64,000 bases of DNA, from positions 50,866,863 through 50,930,862 of the forward strand of contig CM019214.1 in the NCBI GenBank assembly GCA_009741485.1, given 5' to 3'. The stretch's first letter is position 1. Each line of letters begins with the position of its first letter. This DNA is from Malurus cyaneus samueli. Lineage: Eukaryota; Chordata; Aves; Passeriformes; Maluridae. The position numbers and the translations under genes are program-made. Of the stretch, positions 11,001 through 22,848 are shown piece after piece. Below the pieces are notes generated by a model. The model searched no databases and was not told where the DNA came from. It saw only the letters and a program-made list of their open reading frames with translations.

Positions 11001-13161
11001 GAACCTCTTTCAGAATCTTCATACTGAGCAGGCAAGGAGAAATTCTCATTTGTACAATAATAAATTATTCATATATTTCATCCTTTTCTTTCCATTTGTA
11101 GCAGCGCAGTTTATTTAGGAAACCTGAAAAATCCATGTCATCTCTATAGAATTTGGGGTAAAATTCAAATTCATATCAATGCCTATTTAAGACAAAAAAA
11201 AAAAAAAAATCCCCATGCATTGAAAAATTCCTTTCTTGGAGCTGGTGACAGAAACAATGCATCAATTCACTTTGTCTTTTAGCTGCCATTATACTTCATT
11301 TGTTCAAAGTAAATATTTCCAAAGCAATGTATGTTTGCTACATTATGTTTTCAAATTTTATTATTGGTGATTTCATCCAGAAATTACTACAATGATGTAG
11401 TAGGATGTAAAGCCCTCCAGCTTACTTCTGCTTGAGGCTGATAAGTAAATTTGCTCTTTCTCCTCCTTTAAACTTGGCAGTAAATGGTTGCACTTGCTCA
11501 TAGTTCAGAAATAATGGCACAAAGCCAAAGAATTTGGTTTCTTTATCCTTCCTATATTTAGTCTTGGCTCAGTATTATAAAACAAATTGAGAGTTCCCTT
11601 CCAAAACCCATGCATTTCCCATGAAAACAAAGCATGAAAACAAACATGAAACTATAAAAGCCTGATGATAAATCCTAACTGTAAGGATCCAGATGCCAAA
11701 TCCTTTGGGCTACTAGTAAGATAATAACTCTAATTGGTTACAATTTTGTAAAAAAAACCCAACTAAACAAACAAAGAAAAAACAAGTCAAATGGAATTAC
11801 AAGGGTAAAAATTCTTACTCTAGACCAAGTAGGACTTGACTTTAGAACAGAGCTCTAAAATAAAATAAGTATGGATTTGCATAGCTTTTTCTTGCTTTCA
11901 AAGCAAGCAAACAAACCAACCAACAGACACCACCAAAAACTGGGTGTATGAAAAGCATCCTCTGTTCAAATCTTATTTAGTTTGCAAACTTTATATAAAA
12001 TAGGAAACAATTTTCCAGTTACCACAAAGAAAAAAAAAAGGCATTTAATTTTATGAAGCGATGACTGACACATGATTAAAACACCAGATTGACACCTTGT
12101 TCCATGGTAACTCTTATCTATACCACAGACAAGATTTATAAAAAGCATTGGTGGGGTTTATACTGAATGACTTGGTAAGAACATGTTTTTCCTAATAACT
12201 TGGAGGAGAAGGGGGTAGGTATGTTTATTGCCTTTTGACTTTTTTTTTGTGGCTTTTTTTATTATACAGTTTCATTTCTTTCTCAAAGAAAAAGTATACA
12301 AGATCTTTTTGGTTTTCATTTAAAAGGATGAAAAATTCTTAACTAAAACCAATGGTTCTCAAGCTTTTGTATGGAAATTTGTCTTGAGCTAAGAAAATAC
12401 GAGATTTTTAAAAATTAATAGATTTTGATCTAAAACAAAAATTTATGAAGTTGAAAGGTTTTTAAATAGCTAGTATTAGAAATGTCTTCATATATGATAT
12501 GGACAATATTTCTGTTTAAAAAGAGAGGAAAAAATATCCTTAGAACTTGCAATTGATCGAATGAGATTAAAAATGTCAACCTCAAACGCATGCCTGCTTG
12601 GCTCAGACTGAGAGGCATGAGCAAAATTTTCTCCCAGGCAAGTCCCCTGATGTGTCTGATGGCTCTGTTTTTCCAAATAAAATTTTGAAAACTGTGGCAT
12701 CAATCTTGGTGTACATTAAGAAATTGCTGTAAAATGAAAAAAAATCCCAAACTTTTCATTTCTCTATTCTCTTTGTAACTTTTTGGACAAAATTAGATTT
12801 ATTTCAGGGTATAGGAACACAAAATTTTTTTGAACTCAGATTCTTTTACAGTAGTTTGGTCTGATAATCCCAAAGCAGTAGTCAAGATCAGACAAAAAAC
12901 AGGTTTGAAAACATGAAAATGTTATGACATTTCCAAATGTCAACAGGACTTTAAATCAAGGAATGAACAAAGACTAGGTTAGCTCTTTATTTGGCCAAGT
13001 GGATACACTGATTTTAGTTGAAATAGCCATATATATGAAAAATGCCATGTTGCCTGACAGCTACTTAAAAAAAATAAATAAAAATGCACTATTAGTATTA
13101 TTTCAAATTCTTGGAATGTTTGTTCTCACTTTATTATAAAACAGCAAAAGCTTTAATCATT
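11001..13161. other. AT-rich non-coding spacer
   Basis: No gene or mobile element recognised. There is a 16-17 base A run near 11,190-11,210 and several shorter A or T tracts. Open frames are short and lack motifs. Confidence 0.55.
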
Positions 13162-14168
13162 GATAGAATCATAGAACAACAGACTGGAAGAGGATCTCAA
13201 GGGTCATCTGGCCCAACCTTTCTTGTTAAAAGCACTGTCTGGGCAATATGTCCCCACACCCTCTCTGGCTGAATCTTACAAGTGTCCAACATTGAGAGAT
13301 GCCACTGCTGGGAAAATTATTCCAATGGCTAATTGTTCTACTTGTGAAAAATTTTCCTCTTGTGTCCAATCAGAATTTCCCCAGGAGTAACTTGACACGT
13401 TTCTTAAAAGGAATCTTCTTTCTAATCACCCTTTAGATACTGGAACATGTATCTGGTGATACTCTCTTTTCCCAAGGCAGAGCAAACCCAGTTCTCTCAG
13501 CCTTTCCTCAGAAAACTTCTCATCCCTTTGAGCAATTTTTAGCCTTTCTCTGGGCCCTCTCCCGCCTGCCCACATCTCTTTTTCAGAACCAGGCCAAAAC
13601 TGAGCACAGTATTCCAGATGTGACCTGGCAGGCACAGAGCAGAGTGGGATAAGGACTTTTCTGTGCTGGTGATGTCCTTGCTAATGAATCAAGCTTCCTG
13701 TTGGCTTTCTCTGCCACAGCAGCTCACTGTTCCTCCAGCAGGACCCCGGGGTCCCCTTCCACAGAGCTGCTCCCCAGAAAGGTAGTGCCTCTGTTTCTTT
13801 AGGAGGAGGGTGTGAGAAACCATAGGAAAAGCCTTGGAGAAATCCAGGTAAACATGCCCCACTTGCCCCACATCACCTAAGCAGGATCCTTTGTCACAGG
13901 AGGTGTACTGGTTTGTTGAGAGCAGTTTGTCAAATTATAGTGAATACATGGTGACTTTTCCCAACCATTCATGCTTCATTAGACTTCCAGTAGCCCACAC
14001 AAGCATGCACTCCAGAACTTTCCCAGGAACTGAAGACTGACAGGGTTATATTTTCATGGATCCCCCTCTTGTAGACGGTGACAATATCGGCCTTCTTCTA
14101 TTCTTCTGGGACCTTATCTGATCTCCACATACCTGAGGAGCTTTGTGTGTACAACCATTGGTTTTAAC
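13162..14168 (-). mobile_element. CR1 LINE, 5'-truncated, ORF2 remnant
   Basis: The plus strand starts with the reversed CR1 tail (ATAGAATCATAGAA) followed by the CR1 3' UTR and ORF2 in reverse. On the minus strand two frames still read as CR1 ORF2: a C-terminal stretch at 13,426-13,635 with RSHLEYCAQFWPGSEKEM and RLRELGLLCLGKRE, and a reverse-transcriptase stretch at 13,689-13,871 with YLDFSKAFPMVSH, where the family has DFSKAFDTVSH. Homology continues upstream to about 14,168 through the segment that lies 5' of this motif in ORF2. Frameshifts and stops break the frame, so no active enzyme is made. About 1 kb remains of a 4.5-kb element, the usual result of incomplete reverse transcription. 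It is the longest CR1 copy in the window. Confidence 0.93.
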
Positions 14169-14450
14169 CCCAAGGTGAGTGCCCCCATTACACAGAGACC
14201 TGGAGCCCTCCCCTGCAGGGCTGTGGAGATGCAAGCAGGGTGCAGGTCCCTTCTCACAGCCCTTCTGGGTGCCCTGTGGCACAAACTGCAGTGGCCTCTC
14301 GCTCCCTGTTTGCCCACCCTGTCTGCCCTGCTCCTGGCTGCTGCTGCTCCACAGGGCCATTTAAATCTCCCCCAGTTGCTTCTGGCAGCACCCAAGCTGC
14401 ATCAGCCTCCCCTGTGCTTTCCCTTTGTTCAAGGCAATAAAATGATGAGT
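14169..14450. other. GC-rich block with terminal poly(A) signal, unidentified
   Basis: About 280 bases are clearly richer in GC than their surroundings. The block contains CATTTAAATC near 14,360 and ends with AATAAA at 14,436-14,441. Both strands carry overlapping open frames of 60-115 codons, as expected of GC-rich DNA with few stops; none shows a known domain. The block abuts the 5' limit of the minus-strand CR1. It could be an LTR piece (TATA-like box plus poly(A) signal), the end of a retrocopied transcript, or diverged CR1. I cannot name it. Confidence 0.4.
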
Positions 14451-15042
14451 ACATCTTTGTTTATGTACAAGGTTGGTAATAACACCTTATAGCATACAGT
14501 AAATAATACCCATAATATCTCCTTACCTCATCATAATCTCCTCCTTGAAGTTTTATGGTTCCCTGCTGGAATTCATGAGATGTTAACACTATATCTAGCT
14601 ATTAATCTTTGAGAGTACATTTCTCAGTGTCTATAACCCTTAAAAAATAGTCTAAGCAATAAACACATACAGACAAAATGTCACATATCTGTGTCTCTAT
14701 TAAGGAAATTTGAGTTACATGGCACTCCTTAAGGTGCTACTAAGGAACCTTTAAATCAATTCTATTATTATTGCTTGGTTTAGAGTTTTCATTATGATAC
14801 CACACCAGAGCTCACATCATTGATCCTCTGTTGTGCTGGGTACTGTGCCATGAATCAACAGAGGCAGCAAAAATGCAGTAATAGCAGAATGAGGTTTTTA
14901 AATACAACCTTTTCCTCTACTAGTTTACATAGATAGTACATAATATGTACTAGAAGGAACGTTTTTTCACTTGTTTTTGCTGCTGCTGAAAGTGAGATTT
15001 TTCAGTAAAGATGTTTAGTGGGGTAACGTAATGAGACAAAAA

Positions 15043-15058
15043 GGGGGGGGGGGGGGGG
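15043..15058. repeat. poly(G) run, 16 G
   Basis: Sixteen consecutive G, followed by AGGAAGGG. The run could fold as a G-quadruplex. It is the only long G run on the plus strand in the window. Confidence 0.95.
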
Positions 15059-15521
15059 AGGAAGGGATATGGACACTTTAATTACATGTATCTTCTGAAC
15101 TGAGGAACCTTGAAGTATCCAGTGAAGATACCTATTTCCTAGCTGAAGTTTCAAGTAGAAAGCTAAAGTGAAAGGTACTCAGCTTTCCTTGTCTCTTCCT
15201 CTATGCACAGAGTTTTTTTCAGTATAAGAAAATCCTGTTATTTGACTCCATGGGGATCATAATGCCATCTAAAAATATTCCCAAATGGGGAAATACAGAC
15301 CAGGATACTGTTTAATTCCATATAAAAAAATGTTGGGGTCCAGACCACGGAGGGTTAGCTACTTTTAAAGAGTCTGATAATCAAGGAATGAAAATATAGG
15401 TTTACTTAAGTTGTAGAGGAAAATTTATCATGATGGATCCAACAACCTGATAGACACAGGGCTGACATACTTCATGCCCCCATGAAGGATAGTTTTACAA
15501 GATTACATGTAAAACTACTTC

Positions 15522-15565
15522 TTTTTTTTTTTTTTTTTTTTTTTAATTGTTGTTGTTGTTGTTGG
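15522..15565. repeat. poly(T) run and (TTG)n microsatellite
   Basis: A 23-base T run is followed by AA and then about five TTG units. A TTTATT lies at about 15,569, so on the minus strand an AATAAA precedes an A run. The intervening sequence is simple repeat, so a retrocopy is less convincing here than at 17.13 kb. Confidence 0.85.
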
Positions 15566-17132
15566 TTATCTTTATTTTGTGTTTGGAAATGGATTAAACA
15601 TGGAAAAAAATTGAATGAGCAATTCCTCTAAACTGCTGGTTTCTCTTTAAATTTTATTTTATTACCCCCTGTCCTATGTGGCTGAAAAGCAAAATTGATA
15701 ATGAAGATTATGAACATAAAAACTTTTACAATGGAATACTAAACTTTGTAAGGATCAACAAATCCAGACATTGTTTGATTTTAGAATAAGGAGCATTAAG
15801 ATGAAAACTAGGGTGTCAGTGGAAGTCAGGCTAGGTTTTGCTTAGTAGTCATCTCTACAGAATAATTTTGTCTGTGAGAGTATAATAATGAAACTACAAT
15901 ATATATAGATATACTAATAAATAGATATACTAATATCTATTTCAATTATTTGTGCAAAAAAATGAACTGCTAACTTTATCTTACAAACCGCAGCATGCAG
16001 TATCATTAGCAGAGGTTTCTACAACTAAGTCCATAAATTTTACCTATTTAAAAAACTTCACAAAATAATGGAAGAAAGAAATAACTTGCTTTAAAGTCAA
16101 TGAAATAGATACATGAAATGCAAATCAGAACTTGGTATTGCAATTGTATTTTAATTCAAATTATGAATAAGGTAAGAAAAAAATTACTCAAAAGTCAAAC
16201 TGATATTTTTCTAATCGTGTGATCTTGATCTTCAGTATTTTGTGGTTGCTAGTAAGTAACTGTCAGATAAGACAGTAACTGCCCATTTTTTTTCGTTTTT
16301 GCTGAATAGCAGATCCTGTGTCACAAGGTTCTCACTGATAACTTTTCATCAGAAGGAAATGAAATATCAATCCCTGGAGACATTCAAAAGCGTAGTCCTG
16401 GGCAATAGGTTCTAGGGCAGTGATACAGAAACTTCTTCAAATGGCGTAAGAAAGCTTCATTCACATCTTTGCCCTGATCAGGCAGTCTGTAAAAAGAAAT
16501 CCATCACTATTTAATTCCTACCAGTCTCTTCTCTGTTTCTGACTCTTGCAGGAGCAGTAAGGATTACTTTCTCCTTTTCTTGCTGTTAGGTATGGGTGTT
16601 ATTTCCAGAATTACTGTATTTAGGTAGGTATGTCCCTGTCACAGCTTCACCCACTGCTGTACATAGGAGGTACAGACAGTATTTTTTCACTTGCTCTGTG
16701 ATGGAGGAAAATCATAATCCTCCAATCATTGCACATCCATGAAATGCATGCAATTTATATATCAGCTCCTTGTACTTCTTGAACAACACCCACCTCACGT
16801 CTTCCTCATAAGTAACTAGTTTAGAAACTACCCATCTAAAAGCTAAAAAAAATCTCGCAAGTGAATCAACAACACAGGGAAGTGAGTTTATATTATGCAA
16901 TGGGCAATTGAGAAAATAGGTGGGAGTAGGTGGGAGACTAAGCCTTTCTTAATTGTCAGACAATCGTCTGAGGTAGGTCACCATTTGATCTGGGTTTTTT
17001 TCCCTAAAATACATTAGTGTGCCAATCATTAGTTATTGTGTGATATTGGTGAGACCCCGTCAGTCCAAGACAGTTTATGGTTTAATGTGTGCTGATTGTA
17101 AATTCTCATCCTTTCAAAGCTTGTTTTTTTTT

Positions 17133-17133
<1 letters not shown>

Positions 17134-17165
<32 letters not shown>
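17134..17165 (-). repeat. poly(T) run, 32 T (possible retrocopy tail)
   Basis: Thirty-two consecutive T. On the minus strand this is an A tail placed 21 bases after an AATAAA hexamer (17,187-17,192 on the plus strand). Confidence 0.9.
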
Positions 17166-17620
17166 CCAGAAACTCATCAGCATCACTTTATTCACAAAGA
17201 AATGATGTTATTCAATAAATGTTTAGAGGAAACAAACAAATTAATAACCCCACAAATTGGTGTATTCATTAAGTCCAGCTCATTTTAATATTCCCAGTTA
17301 GGTTTTCAAGTGCATTAACAATGGCTACCAGCTGCTGCCTTCATGAATTGCACAAACATTTGTACAATAAACAGCAGTTTCATGACAAAATTTGCATAGC
17401 AGTTAACATTATTTATACTGTCAAACTTGGGAAGCTGGGTGCTATTTCTGCCAGTATTCTTGTAGTTTTCATCTGCTGAGTTGGCTCCATTTCAGTTAAT
17501 CCTTTTGTTTTAGTCAGGTTCTACAGGGGTGTGATTTGGAAAACAAGACGGTAAACAGACGTGAACATGCTTTTCTGGCTAAAAAAGTCTTTCAGCTGAT
17601 CCAATTTAGGAAACTGAGTG
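17134..17620 (-). pseudogene. candidate processed retrocopy (mRNA 3' end), parent unknown
   Basis: Read on the minus strand, about 450 bases of AT-rich, 3'-UTR-like sequence lead to GTGAATAAAGTGATGC, then 21 bases on to a 32-A tail. Cleavage 15-25 bases after AATAAA followed by a templated A tail is the hallmark of a retroposed mRNA. The inner boundary is uncertain. A short frame near 17,550-17,605 on the minus strand reads LDQLKDFFSQKSMFTSVYR before a stop, but I do not recognise it. No target-site duplication was found by eye. Processed pseudogenes are uncommon in birds because CR1 does not prime on poly(A), so the alternative is a chance A run beside an AATAAA. Confidence 0.42.
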
Positions 17621-18464
17621 TGAAATTATACACAACTTCAAAAAGCAGTAGAACAGATAATGGAGGCCACAACTGAGATGCTTATAACAATAAAAAGTAC
17701 CACTGTGAGTCAAGGCAATACTGCATTCTACATCCCAAATCAAATATCTGGTACACATTATTTTTCTGAGCTGATTTTGAGTAGTTTCCATTTTCTTTTT
17801 AATAATTAACATGATTTTTTTTTCTTCTGAATCTGGCAAGGTAAATTTAGATAGTATATTAATTTATATATTTAGTCAAGTTCTTATAAAACCTTGACCT
17901 TTGTCATGTTTGGTTTAAAGTCTGCTTATCTAACACCAGTATGAGTAATACTATTTTCTGTATTGCTTTACATCTGCAAGTTATTTTTGATTTCTGGGAC
18001 AGTTTCAATTACGCTTTGGAAAGAGCTAGAATTCTTAAATGTAATTAAGTTTCTAAAACTTCTGTGACAAATGTCACCATGATATATAGAGAAATCCCTG
18101 TCTGTGCCTCCCCAGAAGGAATAAGAAGCAGGAATTTTGTACAAACTACTTAGAAATAAGCTACACTATCTGCATATACATAGCATTTACCAATGCATGG
18201 TGGCTAGTCTAAACATCTCTCTTGCCCAAGAGTGTCAAAGAAAATATGGTCAAAGCCCTGTTACTTCAGTAGAACATATGGGGACCCAAGGTAAGTGTGC
18301 AGAGATCGACAAACTTCATTGTTATGCTATTTGTGCAGAAATGTTTTACATCAACATTCTCTAATCACCTCATGTCTTGTAATTAGGCTCATGCTTAAGG
18401 ATTACAGCATGTATTTAAAAAAAAACAAGGTATACTTTACATTGTGTTATTTACATATATTAGG
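17621..18464. other. AT-rich non-coding spacer
   Basis: No gene recognised. The 17,606-17,839 minus-strand frame has no motif. It could be the upstream part of the candidate retrocopy. Confidence 0.5.
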
Positions 18465-19045
18465 ATCCTGAGGGAATTGATTGATACAGTCATTAAGGCA
18501 CATCAGTCAAAAAATGTTCCTGATGACTGGAGTAAAGGGAATAGTGTACACATTTTTAAAAAGGATGACTCTGGAAACTACTGACCACTCATCTTCAACT
18601 CTGTGCCTGCTAAGAGCACAGAACATAACCTCCTGAGGGACAAGGCAAAACATATGGAAGACTGGTAATTAGAGGCAGCCAACACAGCTTCACCAAGGGC
18701 AAACCATAACTGACTAATCCAGGGGCCAACATAGCAACTGAGTCACTTCACCAGTGGAAAGGGGAAGAACCACTGCTTGCATCCACCTGGGCTCCTGTAA
18801 GGCCTTTGTTACTGTTCCAATACTGCACAATATTCTCACTGCTGAATTGGAGAAATATGAGTTTGGTTTAAATAGCTAGTTTAAATGGGTAAGAAATTGG
18901 CTGGATGGCTGCTTCCAAGCATTACAGTTTATGTCTCAATGTCCTAGTGGAAAACAAGAATGAGTGGTGTCCCACCAGGGGCCATACTGAGACCAATAAT
19001 TCATCAATATCACATGCAGTGGGATCAAATGCACCCTCACCAAGT
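18465..19045 (+). mobile_element. CR1 LINE, internal ORF2 (reverse transcriptase) fragment
   Basis: The plus strand encodes, with several stops and frameshifts, the CR1 ORF2 reverse-transcriptase region. VPDDWSKGNSVHIFKKDD followed by SGNY at about 18,515-18,585 corresponds to the family's VPEDWKK...PIFKKG...GNYRP. Next come a degraded primer-grip and fingers region, the CLTN-like segment near 18,710, a degraded DFSKAFD region near 18,790-18,830, the NWLDG segment near 18,895, and SGVPPGAILRPIIHQYH near 18,963, equivalent to SGVPQGSVLGP. The copy stops at about 19,045 with no CR1 3' end. That is unusual, because CR1 copies are normally anchored by their 3' end. It is probably old and cut by a deletion. 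Confidence 0.85.
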
Positions 19046-21670
19046 GCATTTCCAGTATAGGAAGAATAACATTTCTCAATCTGAATTTGTTCACTTGTAA
19101 TAAGGAAAGAAAAGCCAAAGTAAGCAAATAGCAAGAGATTGGGTTTACTAGAGGAAGCAAATGTTTGTTTTGCCTCATTTTTCTTTGTTTTTTTTCTGTT
19201 TCTAAGTAATGATTATGTAACATAGAAAGATAAAGGAGTTCAGGGTTCAGAGACCACATTCAAACCTGCCTGTAGCACCTCCTTCTGCTTTTAGGACTTT
19301 CATAATCTTACATGCACAGTAATCCAGGAATAGCAGAATTGGTGAAGAAACACTCTTCAGTGTATTACATGCACTTGGTCTGAATCTCTCACATTCTGAT
19401 TCTACATTTTAGTCATCAAGACATTTACCAAATTCTTGAAGATCTATAATATAATAACAGAATGCATTCTCTTAAGATTATTTTACTCTTCACAGATTAG
19501 AAACGAACAGTCAATACTTCATTTGCAATTAAAATTCAATCATCTAATCCCTCATGATTTGCCAGAGAAAAATCTCTTACACAGCTGTTCACGAGTTTCT
19601 TACAATTCTCAAGGTTTTTCCTCACAGTGCCCCAAAGCCAAGACAAAAAGTTTTTATTGACTGTTATTTCACCTCACATATTCTCAAATCTGACTTTCTC
19701 ATAGCACAAGAAGTTATAATTCATCAATGCTAATGAAAGACAACCAGTTATATATTTACATACACACTTAATGTGAAAAATATGACAATATAAAAGAGTG
19801 ACAATGTATTTAAAACATTACATAATGTTTTATGTAATTACATAAGACAATTACATAAGATCATGGACATGCATATTTTAAAAGAAGGCATTCGAATAAA
19901 TTTAAAGTACAACATTCTATATGGTGTTCTAAACCATTTTTCCTCTCTTGAAAAGTTGCCAATCTTTTAAATGAATATTCAAACTAGTTTTAAAAATACA
20001 ATTTTTAACACTTGTTTAAGGCATAGCTCAGATATGGTATTGGTGATTCAAGTTTTCTATCTGGATTCTTAGATAACATCCTAAGTTCTGTATGTGCTTT
20101 CATAAGTGCTCATGCTTACTCAAAAAGACAAGCTGTATGTTATGACTTTTTCTGTTTAGATATACAGATATCTAAAAAACCACAACTAATAAATCTCTAA
20201 TGCTTTTGCTGTAATACTACAGATAGAATATAGTCAGCATTTCATTAACTCAGAAAAGCACCAAGGAAGTTTTTTTTTTATTTTCTCTAAAAGTTTTTTT
20301 CAAATCTCTGATTCTACTTTAATAAGAAAGATCCTGAGACTTCAACAGATATTTTAAGGCTGATTTCTCCAATGAATGATAAAATTAGGATGAAGAGACA
20401 GATGGATAGATTAACAAAGGAAAATTAAGTGTGTTTTCTTCCAAAGTGAGTAATAGACAGACTATGCCTTTGTTACATATTTAGGGGACAGATTACCCAT
20501 TTTTAGTATTCAGAAAACATTTGGAAGAGGTTGATGTTTTGGACAGACAATTTTTCAAATAACTTTGGTTCCTTGATGTGTTTAGGGATTACTACCACTC
20601 ACATTCCATTCAACAGAGCCAGAGAATAACGTAATTAACTGCAGTTGTGTGGAACATATTTGTCTGAGAATCAGTTTGCTGTCAACCTGTCTGCCATCTC
20701 TATAAATTATGTATGCAATTGTGCAAGAGCAAATAGCATTTATGTTGATTTTTCCAGGATGGGTTTCTATGATTTAATTTGATTATTATAAAAAGGCATT
20801 TTCCATGAATAACAACTTGCATAAATTACCAGAGCTGCCCATTTCAGAATATTCAGTTATGCAATTGTGTTATTTAGATATTTATGTCTGCTCAGCTACA
20901 CAATCAATAACTGAAGGACACACAACTTCTTCACCTTAAGCACTTGACTACTCCATATAAACAGCCTGATTCCTAAATATGTTATTGGTAAAAAAATTCT
21001 GAAGCATACTGTATGGATTTATCTATAAAAAAAAAAAGTTGTCTTACAACAGGCTTCAGATGACATGCACTTGTGTGACACATATCCTCTGTAAGGGAAA
21101 AAAAATGATGTCAAGAATTTCACAGTAAAGTATTGATTTTTGATTGTTGTTTGGGTTTTTTTTTGGCAAATGTAGGTGGTTCTGAATAAAATGTACCTCC
21201 TTCATTTGCTATCAGTATTTGGAATCACTCTGAGAATTCCAGAAACAGCTAAAGGATGTAAAACAAATTCTTCCGTCTAAGTTGATCTATGATGTAATCA
21301 TAAGACTAGAGTGACCCAAATGCTTTCCAGGTCTTTAGGAGATACTGAAGGATCTGATAGTGGCTGAGGTTGGAGAAAACGAGGAAAAAATCATAATCTC
21401 TCTGTACACAGGAAATCTATGTATGCTGATGTTGAAAGAATACTTTCCTATTTTTAATGTCTGAGTATGAGACATTATATCTCATTCAGTGTCTGCAGCC
21501 TTAGACTGGTGCAGCTGTTGCTGCATGTGGTGCCATATGCAGATCATAGTTCTGGAAAGGTGTGCTACCATCTATAGTTGCAGATTTTACATTTCAGTCT
21601 CAGACTCTCACCCCTGGTGTGTTGAGGTTATTTCAACTCCAGCAGTGCCAACAATGAAGTTCAGTTGTAT
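19046..21670. other. AT-rich non-coding spacer with possible conserved block
   Basis: No gene recognised. The part at about 20,610-20,900 has evenly mixed, repeat-free sequence with homeodomain-like TAATTA and ATTTAAT words, a texture often seen in conserved non-coding elements. That is only an impression without a cross-species alignment. Confidence 0.4.
19811..19846. repeat. two short AT-rich palindromes
   Basis: AAAACATTA and TAATGTTTT form perfect 9-bp arms around CA (19,812-19,831), extended by one more T:A pair. The 14-base palindrome TATGTAATTACATA follows directly and TTACATAAGA repeats after it. It may be a slipped or cruciform-prone spot; no element is recognised. Confidence 0.7.
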
Positions 21671-21788
21671 CTTTGTTCCTAATTTGCGTGTTTTCTTTCT
21701 TGCAAGATAAACATATAACTAATGTTTTGTGGTTTTACCTTGAAAATGGCATTTCAGAATCCATTGTACTTAGGACATAGTCTTGAAA
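21671..21788. repeat. 118-bp inverted repeat, left arm
   Basis: This segment is the reverse complement of 22,849-22,966. By direct comparison 116 of 118 positions agree, with single differences at CTAATTTGC/CTAAATTGC and GTACTTAGG/GTATTTAGG. Similarity ends sharply at both edges. No flanking target-site duplication was seen, and the arms do not resemble CR1 or an LTR. Confidence 0.95.
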
Positions 21789-22848
21789 ATTCTGTCAGCC
21801 CTAGAGAAAGGGAATAGAACAAGTAACATTCCTGTAATTCAGGATTTGTAAGAAATTTGTATTTTTTTTTCTTTCTTTCATTCTTTTTCTCTCATGTAAT
21901 TTTTCCTCTTTCTTGTATCAGAAATGTGAAGAAAGTTAAGACCAGGATGACTTTTCTCCACAGTGTTCTGACACCTCTTGTGAATTCTGGTCTTCAGCCA
22001 AGTATTTTTGATTTCACACTTTGGAATATAGGGTCACGTCAGGCAGTAGTGGCAATCTTCTATTCACATCTTTGTGCTCTGACTATTTCTGTTTTCCATA
22101 GAAGTTTAATGGTAATTATTCATTTCCAACAGTTTAAGACAGAGGTAGTTACACGTCTGTTGCATTCAGGCCTCTGAACAGCTTTATAATAGCCCTGTCT
22201 GGCACAGTTGCTTCTGCTAGGTAAAAAATAAACTAGATGTAAGTAATTTTTTCTCTTGCTAAATTCAAAAGAAGCACTGAACAAAAATGTATCAAGGAGA
22301 TTGTGAGCTGTGGAAAGAAAGACGATTAATTAATTTTTAAAATGTCTTTGAAAATACTTGTTTGTCAAACCTGTCTGTAAACATGGTATTTTATGTCCTA
22401 ACTCATTAGACTTCTATGTCTACTTTCAGATAGAATTTTTGTTTAAACAATCATCAAATGTCATCATTATGATACTGCTTCATTTTGTTATTGAACATTA
22501 CATCAATGTTGATATTTGCATCATCAAACCAAATATTTCATGATTCTTGTAACTAAATCCTGTATTGAATCTATCTGGGAAGCCAGCCTGTATAGATTCT
22601 ATCAAAATTAACAATGATGTCTGAATAGATAATGTCTTTAGGTAATACCAGGTCCTCCTCTGCTTCCATTTCTGACAAATCCCCATTAGACTTTCCGTAG
22701 ACAAGGAATCTATTACATGTACCATGTTACCCATGCTACATGTATTTACAGAAAGAAAAAAAACCCTGCTAATTAGACCTCTCTGGGATCTCTCTCTCTT
22801 CTATTTACATTGGTACTTTACTCACACCTTAAAATACTTATGTATTCA
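21789..22848. other. loop between the inverted-repeat arms
   Basis: About 1,060 bases of AT-rich sequence separate the arms. A 106-codon plus-strand frame at 21,857-22,177 begins in a T-rich tract and shows no motif or transposase-like DDE pattern. I see no other gene or repeat. Confidence 0.6.

Larger units (their letters stand above)
14451..17133. other. AT-rich non-coding spacer
   Basis: No gene recognised. The stretch contains a 16-G run, a poly(T)/(TTG)n tract and AT-rich sequence. A segment at 15,333-15,490 vaguely resembles an LTR edge but could not be supported. Confidence 0.55.

Noticed and set aside
15333..15490. TGTTGGGGTCCAGACC start resembling a reversed LTR edge
   Set aside because: No matching second end, no duplication, and the words did not follow any LTR family I could recall with confidence.
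15522..15575. AATAAA on the minus strand before a 23-A run, like a second retrocopy tail
   Set aside because: The spacer is itself a TTG microsatellite and the upstream sequence has no UTR-like extent, so the signal is probably chance.
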